A stretch of 5,974 bases of DNA from an uncultured Bacilli bacterium (GTDB lineage Bacteria > Bacillota_I > Bacilli_A > RF39 > UBA660), in contig CANQNA010000088.1 of NCBI GenBank assembly GCA_947625005.1, forward strand, positions 1-5,974. Direction: 5' to 3'. Shown here piece after piece: positions 1 to 4,486 of this stretch (position 1 is its first letter; each line of letters begins with the position of its first letter). The notes under the pieces are model-generated. The model had not been told where the DNA came from, made no database searches, and was given only the letters and a program-made list of their open reading frames with translations. The position numbers were made by a program, and so were the translations under genes.

Positions 1-111
1 GTAAGTTATGATTTACATCAAGAAAATATAGATAATGTTGAAACAGAATATGAAGAAAAGTTTGCTAAAGAAGGAATGAAAATTAAATATTTAAAGGCTC
101 ATAAAAAATAA
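1..111 (+). CDS. trmB: tRNA (guanine-N7-)-methyltransferase, C-terminal end (partial)
   Basis: The frame is open from base 1 to a TAA at 109-111 and gives the last 36 residues of a protein that begins upstream. The visible end contains SYDLH, then TEYEEKFAKEG and a short basic tail. The TEYE.KF...G..I pattern close to the C terminus is typical of TrmB, the SAM-dependent enzyme that makes m7G46 in the variable loop of tRNA. The SAM-binding core lies outside the window, so the call rests on this short tail alone. No convincing GC-rich terminator follows; only AT-rich dyads are seen. It is probably a housekeeping gene flanking the accessory operon downstream. Confidence 0.8.
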   Translation, partial: VSYDLHQENIDNVETEYEEKFAKEGMKIKYLKAHKK

Positions 112-121
112 AAAGAAAATG

Positions 122-182
122 ATTATTGCTATTTATAAATTAAATAAATAATTAAAGGAACAATAATTTATATTTATAAATT
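122..182. repeat. AT-rich overlapping dyads and direct repeat
   Basis: Several short symmetric elements overlap here. ATTATTG (122-128) pairs with CAATAAT (161-167). TATAAATTA (134-142) pairs with TAATTTATA (164-172). The 11-mer ATTTATAAATT occurs at 131-141 and again at 172-182, and its core is itself a palindrome. There is no GC-rich stem and no clean U-tract, so this is a poor intrinsic terminator for trmB. Such matches arise easily in AT-rich DNA. It could be a weak trmB terminator, a protein-binding region or chance. Confidence 0.3.
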
Positions 183-205
183 TTATAGGAATAGTACTAT
201 AAAAT
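180..205. promoter_or_regulatory. Inverted repeat next to the operon promoter (candidate operator)
   Basis: ATTTTATAG (180-188) and CTATAAAAT (197-205) are perfect 9-bp inverted arms separated by 8 bases; the inner ATAGTACTAT (191-200) is also a perfect palindrome. The repeat ends one base before the candidate -35 box at 207. That position suits the binding site of a dimeric regulator, acting either as a repressor or as an activator upstream of -35. No regulator gene is present in the window, so its identity is unknown. The arms contain little G/C, so chance cannot be excluded. Confidence 0.45.
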
Positions 206-206
206 A

Positions 207-235
207 TTGCATTCTTGAAAAAATAATGGTAATAT
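207..235 (+). promoter_or_regulatory. Sigma-A-type promoter of the accessory operon
   Basis: TTGCAT (207-212) as -35 and TAATAT (230-235) as -10 are separated by exactly 17 bases. Each box matches the TTGACA/TATAAT consensus at four of six positions. Transcription would start near 242 and give a leader of about 190 nt before the TTG start at 430. That leader contains a possible short reading frame and an intrinsic terminator. This is the best promoter in the 318-bp gap. Confidence 0.6.
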
Positions 236-262
236 ATTTAAAAATTTATTGGATGTGATATT

Positions 263-385
263 ATGCAAAGAAAATATGAAACATGGTGTAAATCTTGTAA
301 TAACATAAACATTTTTAATGTTTTATTTTCTATGTGTTTCCTTTCAATAAATGGGATTTATATGTTAAATATAAGCGGCGACTGA
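263..385 (+). CDS. Possible 40-residue leader peptide or small protein
   Basis: An ATG at 263 opens 40 codons ending in TGA at 383-385. GGATGTGAT at 251-259 differs by one base from a long Shine-Dalgarno match and sits at a suitable distance; the predicted transcript start is about 20 nt upstream. The peptide begins MQRKYETWCKSC, a basic start with one WCxxC motif. It continues into a hydrophobic stretch of about 20 residues (roughly 15-35) that could be a membrane segment. The stop codon lies inside the terminator hairpin at 376-404, so a ribosome finishing the peptide would cover the 5' arm. This arrangement suits attenuation control of the operon. No family is recognised, and an open frame of this size can occur by chance in such DNA. 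Confidence 0.35.
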   Translation: MQRKYETWCKSCNNINIFNVLFSMCFLSINGIYMLNISGD

Positions 386-414
386 TTAAAAAATTAGCTC
401 GCCGTTTGTTTTTT
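374..414 (+). terminator. Intrinsic terminator or attenuator ahead of the operon
   Basis: CGGCGA (376-381) pairs perfectly with TCGCCG (399-404). Inside it CTGATT (382-387) pairs with AATTAG (392-397) through one G-T wobble, with a four-A loop and a single bulged C at 398. G375/T405 and A374/T406 can extend the base. The U-tract TTTGTTTTTT (405-414) follows directly. This is by far the most GC-rich structure in the gap. It lies between the promoter at 207-235 and the Shine-Dalgarno site at 415-420, so it would stop most transcripts before the first gene unless antitermination occurs. It could instead simply end a short transcript carrying the 263-385 frame. Confidence 0.8.
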
Positions 415-420
415 AGGAGG
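415..420 (+). promoter_or_regulatory. Shine-Dalgarno AGGAGG that selects a TTG start
   Basis: A perfect AGGAGG directly follows the terminator U-tract. The TTG at 430 is 9 bases downstream and is the only well-placed in-frame start. The first in-frame ATG (448) is 27 bases away. An ATG at 422 is one base from the site and hits a stop after three codons. TTG is therefore taken as the start of the Rel-like gene. Confidence 0.75.
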
Positions 421-429
421 AATGTTTAA

Positions 430-843
430 TTGAACAAAAATGATTTAATGATGAAAGTACATAATTATGATTTAACGGAGAGAGAAATGATAGAAAAAGC
501 ATATGAATATGCGAAAAAACTTCATGATGGGCAATATAGACAAAGTGGAGAACCATATATTATTCATCCATTAAATGTTGCATATATACTTGCAGATATG
601 AATGCAGATTACGAGACAATTTGTGCAGGTCTTCTTCATGACACGTTGGAGGATACAATAATTACAAAAGAAGATATTGCCGAAAATTTTAATAAAGAAG
701 TTGCCAATTTAGTAGATGGTGTAACAAAAATAAGTAAATTAAATTTTTCTTCCAAACAAGAACAGACTTTTGCTAATACTAGAAAAATTATAACAGGAAT
801 TACAACAGATGTAAGAATTATTGTTATTAAACTTGCAGATTGA
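430..843 (+). CDS. RSH HD-domain fragment ((p)ppGpp hydrolase part)
   Basis: This is the 137-residue N-terminal product if TGA stops translation. It carries the HD phosphohydrolase signature: R37 in QYRQSGEPYIIHP, H46 of the same motif, H70-D71 and E74-D75 in LHDTLEDT, and D137 in KLAD as its last residue. These follow the numbering of streptococcal Rel with an offset of 7. The usual Lys after the first Arg is Gln (Q38). The domain normally continues for about 50 more residues after D137, including the LHNMRT segment that contacts the nucleotide. The fragment is therefore unlikely to fold as a complete hydrolase on its own. Translation should begin at TTG 430 behind a perfect AGGAGG. Confidence 0.7.
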   Translation: MNKNDLMMKVHNYDLTEREMIEKAYEYAKKLHDGQYRQSGEPYIIHPLNVAYILADMNADYETICAGLLHDTLEDTIITKEDIAENFNKEVANLVDGVTKISKLNFSSKQEQTFANTRKIITGITTDVRIIVIKLAD

Positions 844-852
844 CTTCATAAT

Positions 853-1860
853 ATGCGAACGTTACAATTTAAATCAGAATTTAAACAAAAGGAAAATGCA
901 ATGGAAACAATGGATATATTTGTTCCGTTAGCTTATTATATAGGAGCATATCGTATAAAAAATGAATTAGAAGATATTTCATTAAAGTATCTTTATCCTG
1001 AAAAATATAAAAGAATAGAAGAAATAAAATTAAAAATAGAGCAAGATAGTAATCATTGCTTAAATGAAATGTTAAATACAATAAGTAAAATATTAAATGA
1101 TAAAAATATTCCTCATGAGATAAAGGTAAGAACAAAAAATATTTATGGAATATATAAAAGAATAGAAGAAGGTGATAAAATCTCAGATATTCATGATTTA
1201 CTTGCTTTGAAAATTATGGTTGATAACATTGCAAATTGTTATCAAACATTAGGCCTTATTCATTCAAAATATCATCCAATTAATGAACGATTTAAAGATT
1301 ATATCTATAATCCAAAGACGAATATGTATCAGTCATTACATACCACTGTTTTTGGGGAAGATGAACGATTGGTACAAACGCAAATTAGAACATTTGAAAT
1401 GGATAAAATTGCCTCTTTTGGTTTAACTGCATATTGGAATATTAAGGGAAATAATGCGAGAAATATAATGCAGAAGCAATTAAAAGAAAAATACCAATTT
1501 TTTCAATCTTTAATAGAAATCAATAAAATGTTTGGGGATAATCAAGAATTTGTTTCACAGGTAAAAAAAGAGCTCTTTTCAGATATAATATATATCTATA
1601 CTCCAAAAGGCGATATAGTTGAACTTCCAAAAGGTTCTACAGTAATTGACTTTGCTTATTCAATTCATTCTGATTTGGGAGATACATTAGTCGCTGCGGT
1701 AGTAAACGAAAAAAATGTTGATGTAGATTATGTTTTACATAATAAAGATAGAGTGAGAATTATTACAGATATTTTGTCCTTTGGTCCAAGAAAAGAGTGG
1801 CTTAATAAAGTGCAAACCACAAGGGCAAGAAGAAAAATTAAAGAATTTATTAAAGAGTAA
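853..1860 (+). CDS. RSH synthetase-TGS fragment, predicted catalytically impaired
   Basis: The reading frame continues after the TGA; its first ATG (853) has no Shine-Dalgarno, so independent translation would be weak. Counting from ATG 853, the RelA/SpoT synthetase domain shows RTKNIYGIYKRIE (93-105), HDLLALK (114-120), RFKDYI (146-151, the RxKD form of bifunctional enzymes), MYQSLHTT (158-165) and QIRTFEM (177-183). The family has Glu two residues before QIRT (LEVQIRT); here it is Gln (Q175, residue 316 of the joined protein). That Glu is a catalytic metal ligand in the family. The family's AHW is AYW. The TGS domain follows (about 246-305, YTPKGDIVELPKGSTVIDFAYSIH split over two motifs), and the protein ends 20-25 residues later. 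It could still bind GTP/GDP or ATP without pyrophosphate transfer. Confidence 0.75.
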   Translation: MRTLQFKSEFKQKENAMETMDIFVPLAYYIGAYRIKNELEDISLKYLYPEKYKRIEEIKLKIEQDSNHCLNEMLNTISKILNDKNIPHEIKVRTKNIYGIYKRIEEGDKISDIHDLLALKIMVDNIANCYQTLGLIHSKYHPINERFKDYIYNPKTNMYQSLHTTVFGEDERLVQTQIRTFEMDKIASFGLTAYWNIKGNNARNIMQKQLKEKYQFFQSLIEINKMFGDNQEFVSQVKKELFSDIIYIYTPKGDIVELPKGSTVIDFAYSIHSDLGDTLVAAVVNEKNVDVDYVLHNKDRVRIITDILSFGPRKEWLNKVQTTRARRKIKEFIKE

Positions 1861-1868
1861 AGGAAGGA

Positions 1869-2804
1869 ATGAAATTGATACCTAATTTTATAAAAACAAA
1901 AGATAATAATATATGGTTTACTATAAATAAAATAGATGATGAATATCTTTGCTTTCCAAAATTTATTAATGAACATAAAGGAAAGAAATATAAGGAATGG
2001 TATGAAAATAAAAATAATTTAATTAAGAAATATTACAAAAAAATAAGTGGATTAGATGAAAATGTTTATTTAGTACCAGATAATTGTATTGTAGAAGTAT
2101 ATAATCCTGTCGAATTTATAGAAAAAATTGTAAAAAAACCACTTAAATATAATTATAATAAATATGTTTTTGAAATTGTAAATTTTATATCTACATATTT
2201 TAATATCGATAAAAAGTATATTGGTATTGAAGGCTCTTTATTATTGGAAAAATATAAAGAAAATTCTGATATAGACATTTTAATTTATGGAGTTGAAAAT
2301 GCTAAAAAGGTACAAAAGTCATTTTCTAAAATTAATAATTCAAACATAAGACTATTTACTAACGAGGAATTAATTAAATATGTAGAAAAAAGGTTAGATT
2401 CAGGATATGGGAAAGATGTAGAGCATGCCTTAAAACAATTTAAAAGAAGATTTTATGGATTTGTAAATAATAAACAATTTAGTATTGTTTGTGTTCCACT
2501 TATGGAGGAGGATGGTTATATAAATTTAAAAAGAAATATTAAATTTATTGATTATTTTGATGATGTTGTAACTATAACAGATGATACTTATTCAGGAATA
2601 GTTCCAACAATTTATAAAGGAATAGATTCAAATGATATTGAGTATCGTATAGAAATATTTAATCATTATGGTATTAATCAGGCAAGGCTTCAAGAAAAAG
2701 TACATATTAAAGGAAAATGGTATTTAGATTTAGATACAAAAGAAAAAATAATTATTTTATCTTTTTGGAGTGGAACAGAAGAAAGGTTTGATGTATACGA
2801 ATAA
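1869..2804 (+). CDS. Predicted nucleotidyltransferase (Pol-beta superfamily, archaeal COG1665-like)
   Basis: The 311-residue protein has the minimal nucleotidyltransferase signature: EGSLLL (121-126), then SDIDILIYG (133-141), the GS...DxD arrangement in which D134 and D136 would bind metal. An N-terminal region of about 110 residues precedes this, including EVYNPVEFIEKI (76-87). A C-terminal region of about 100 residues contains EKVHIKGKWYLD (276-287). This layout resembles predicted nucleotidyltransferases best known from archaea; that match is from memory and not searched. The third acidic residue usual in active members is not obvious: a strand at 204-210 reads SIVCVPL. Substrate unknown; it could move a nucleotide onto a sugar phosphate, metabolite, RNA or protein. 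AAAGG at 1859-1863 overlaps the stop of the Rel-like gene and lies 5 bases before ATG 1869, so the two are probably co-translated. Confidence 0.6.
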   Translation: MKLIPNFIKTKDNNIWFTINKIDDEYLCFPKFINEHKGKKYKEWYENKNNLIKKYYKKISGLDENVYLVPDNCIVEVYNPVEFIEKIVKKPLKYNYNKYVFEIVNFISTYFNIDKKYIGIEGSLLLEKYKENSDIDILIYGVENAKKVQKSFSKINNSNIRLFTNEELIKYVEKRLDSGYGKDVEHALKQFKRRFYGFVNNKQFSIVCVPLMEEDGYINLKRNIKFIDYFDDVVTITDDTYSGIVPTIYKGIDSNDIEYRIEIFNHYGINQARLQEKVHIKGKWYLDLDTKEKIIILSFWSGTEERFDVYE

Positions 2805-3867
2805 AAAAGATTTTTTTACCGAAAAGTTAAGAAGTATTATAAGAGGTAATAATATTTCAAGAAAGGATTCATTTTTGTGTTTAAAATATTTATTAAATCA
2901 TGAATTTGACAAAGCAAATGATAGTTGTTTTGGTGCATTTTTCGCAGCACTTGAAACTAAAGGTGCGACTATTGATGAAATAGCTGGACTTATGGATTGT
3001 GTAATGAATTATGATAGAAAAGAATTAAAAATTAATAGGAATTTTAAAACACCATTATGTGGGATTATTGGTAGTGGAAAAGACGATGTAAAAACTTTTA
3101 ACGTAAGTTCAATATCATCTATTGTTGCAGCAGCTGCAGGAGTGAAAGTTTTAAAAAATGGTTCAAGATCAGAAGCAAGTGTTGCTGGTACTACAGATGT
3201 TTTTGAAGAATTAGGACTTAATGTATTGCAAAACAATCCTAGTATTTTAGAAAAAAGTATAAATAATCTAAATTTTGGCTTTTGCGATGTTGAACCATAT
3301 TTTCCAAAAATGAATCAAGAGTATTTAGGAAAGTTCTTTTTTGTTCATCCTTTAAGTTATATTTTACCAATTGCGAGTGGAATTAGTTTTGATAGAGTTT
3401 TATTTGGACTAGCATCAGATGATACAGAACGTACAGCAAAATTATTAATTGAATTAGGTTTTAATAACTCGATGGTTGTAGCTGGTCATGATGAAAAAGG
3501 AAATAACTTTGATGAAATATCAAATATTGGATTTACTAAAATTACAGAGATAAAAGATAAAAAAATATATACATATGAGGTTAATTCAGTAGACTTTGGA
3601 ATACCTTTAGCAAAAAAAGAAGATATACAAGAAGGAAAAAATATTAAAGAAAATGCAAAAATTTTTATAGATATATTATCATCAAAAGAGATAGGCGCAA
3701 AACGAGATATAATATTACTTAATGCAGGAGCTTTAATATATATATCTGGTTTGGCAAAAGATATAAAAGAGGGAATAGAAATTGCTAGAGAAACCATAGA
3801 TAGTGGAAAGGCATTAGTTAAATTAAAAGATGTAATATCATTAAGTGGGGGTAAATTTTATGTTTGA
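2791..3867 (+). CDS. TrpD-like phosphoribosyltransferase with altered acceptor site
   Basis: ATG 2791 is preferred over in-frame GTG 2770 because AAAGG (2781-2785) precedes it by 5 bases. The product is then 358 residues, close to TrpD (about 340), and overlaps the upstream gene by 14 bases. Anthranilate phosphoribosyltransferase features are clear: a helical N-terminal domain, GSGKDDVKTFNVSS (94-107, for GTGGD..KTFNIST), KNGSRS (122-127, for KHGNRS), TTDVFEELG (134-142), FDEIS (240-244) with the Asp-Glu pair that binds Mg-PRPP, LNAGAL (310-315) and IDSGKA (336-341). The stretch that should read R..LG.RT.FN.LGPL.NP, including the anthranilate-contacting Arg, is LGKFFFVHPLSYILP (179-193). The acceptor is therefore probably not anthranilate. 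No other tryptophan genes surround it. It likely transfers phosphoribose from PRPP to an unknown amine or base. Confidence 0.85.
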   Translation: MYTNKKDFFTEKLRSIIRGNNISRKDSFLCLKYLLNHEFDKANDSCFGAFFAALETKGATIDEIAGLMDCVMNYDRKELKINRNFKTPLCGIIGSGKDDVKTFNVSSISSIVAAAAGVKVLKNGSRSEASVAGTTDVFEELGLNVLQNNPSILEKSINNLNFGFCDVEPYFPKMNQEYLGKFFFVHPLSYILPIASGISFDRVLFGLASDDTERTAKLLIELGFNNSMVVAGHDEKGNNFDEISNIGFTKITEIKDKKIYTYEVNSVDFGIPLAKKEDIQEGKNIKENAKIFIDILSSKEIGAKRDIILLNAGALIYISGLAKDIKEGIEIARETIDSGKALVKLKDVISLSGGKFYV

Positions 3868-4468
3868 TATATTTGTAGGAATGTCCATCAATTTTAAAAT
3901 ATATGATAATAATTTTCCAGAAATATTTAATAAACTTTCTGATGAAAATATTTTAAAGCTTAGAAGTGATATTCGAGATGAATATGAAACAATTATTGTT
4001 GGTGCAAATACTATAAAAATTGATAATCCCAATTTATTAAACTCTAAAAAAAATAATATAAGATTGATTATAGATAAATATGCGGATTTAAGTTTAGATA
4101 GTAATATATTTAAAAATATTCCTAATCAAACTTATATTTTACTTTTAAAAAATAAAAAAGAATATATACAAAATTTAAAAGAAATGGGTGTAAATGTTAT
4201 TTTATTTGAAGAAACTGATGATTTAAAAATTTTAAAAAAAATAAAAGAAATATCAAAAGGGAAAGTATTAATAGAGGGGGGTTCAAAAATTATAGAAATG
4301 TTTCTAAAGTATAATATGATACATCAAATCAAAATTGTGCGTTTTTCTATTTTATTACCATCCAATACATTAAGTTTGTTAAATGATTTTCAATTATATA
4401 AAAAATTAAACATAGTTGATTATAGGGTAATTAACGATAAATTTATTTATGAAGTTTTTGAAATATAG
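3860..4468 (+). CDS. RibD C-terminal-type reductase (DHFR-like fold)
   Basis: ATG 3860 gives 202 residues and overlaps the stop of the previous gene by 8 bases; GGGGG at 3847-3851 lies 8 bases before it. A GTG at 3845 is also in frame but has no such site. The protein matches the reductase domain of riboflavin enzyme RibD: IFVGMSIN at the start, LRSD (34-37), IIVGANTIKIDNPNL (45-59, for VGanTv..DnP.L) and VLIEGGSKIIEMFL (136-149, for the EGG NADPH-binding loop). There is no deaminase domain. The usual S-DG-K at the start is SINFK (9-13), so the Asp-Gly is lost. RibD reduces a phosphoribosylamino group to phosphoribitylamino with NADPH. Directly after a phosphoribosyltransferase, it may reduce that enzyme's product. 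Substrate unknown. Confidence 0.8.
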   Translation: MFDIFVGMSINFKIYDNNFPEIFNKLSDENILKLRSDIRDEYETIIVGANTIKIDNPNLLNSKKNNIRLIIDKYADLSLDSNIFKNIPNQTYILLLKNKKEYIQNLKEMGVNVILFEETDDLKILKKIKEISKGKVLIEGGSKIIEMFLKYNMIHQIKIVRFSILLPSNTLSLLNDFQLYKKLNIVDYRVINDKFIYEVFEI

Positions 4469-4486
4469 AAAGTTGGTGTTTATAAT
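4458..4486 (+). promoter_or_regulatory. Promoter-like TTGAAA-N17-TATAAT at a gene junction
   Basis: TTGAAA (4458-4463) and a perfect TATAAT (4481-4486) are separated by 17 bases, the best -35/-10 match inside the operon. It overlaps the end of the reductase gene, and the -10 touches ATG 4487. A transcript would begin near 4493, after that start codon, so it could not make the annotated protein. It is either fortuitous in this AT-rich context or serves a shorter product. Confidence 0.25.

Larger units (their letters stand above)
430..1860 (+). pseudogene. rel: Rel/SpoT (RSH) homologue interrupted by in-frame TGA, truncated after TGS
   Basis: Two reading frames in the same phase join into one 476-residue RSH protein if the TGA at 841-843 is read as an amino acid. 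The protein reads KLAD, then the stop, then LHNMRTL, where the family has KLADRLHNMRTL. A single C-to-T change of CGA (Arg) to TGA explains this. Domain order is HD hydrolase (about 1-150), synthetase (about 200-340) and TGS (about 385-450). Full-length Rel proteins are about 730 residues, so the helical, zinc-finger and ACT/RRM regions that sense stalled ribosomes are absent. The TAA at 1858-1860 is followed at once by the next gene's Shine-Dalgarno, so this end looks native rather than broken. The likely synthetase catalytic Glu is Gln (codon 1375-1377). It is the first gene of the operon. A nonsense mutation is most likely; a sequencing error or a split two-protein form are alternatives. 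Confidence 0.8.

Noticed and set aside
422..433. Three-codon frame ATG TTT AAT TGA just after AGGAGG
   Set aside because: The ATG is only one base from the Shine-Dalgarno site, too close for initiation; the TTG at 430 is correctly spaced.
841..843. TGA read as Trp (genetic code 4)
   Set aside because: All nine Trp codons seen in the window are TGG, whereas code-4 genomes use mostly TGA. The family residue here is Arg (or Lys), not Trp. The gene ending at 3867 also uses TGA as its stop at a natural length.
841..890. TGA read as selenocysteine
   Set aside because: No stable hairpin lies just downstream as a bacterial SECIS would require, and no RSH protein is known to me to need selenocysteine at this Arg position.
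2770..2790. GTG 2770 as start of the TrpD-like gene
   Set aside because: No Shine-Dalgarno precedes it. ATG 2791 has AAAGG at a good distance and gives a length near that of TrpD.
3486..3797. Minus-strand open frame of about 100 codons
   Set aside because: It lies wholly opposite the well-supported TrpD-like gene, has a low-complexity hydrophobic and Ser-rich translation, and matches no family. Other minus-strand frames (881-1135, 1728-1976, 3009-3236, 3841-4032) are rejected for the same reason.
3845..3859. GTG 3845 as start of the reductase gene
   Set aside because: This GTG is part of the G-run that serves as Shine-Dalgarno for ATG 3860, and the family starts right at the strand beginning FDIFVG.
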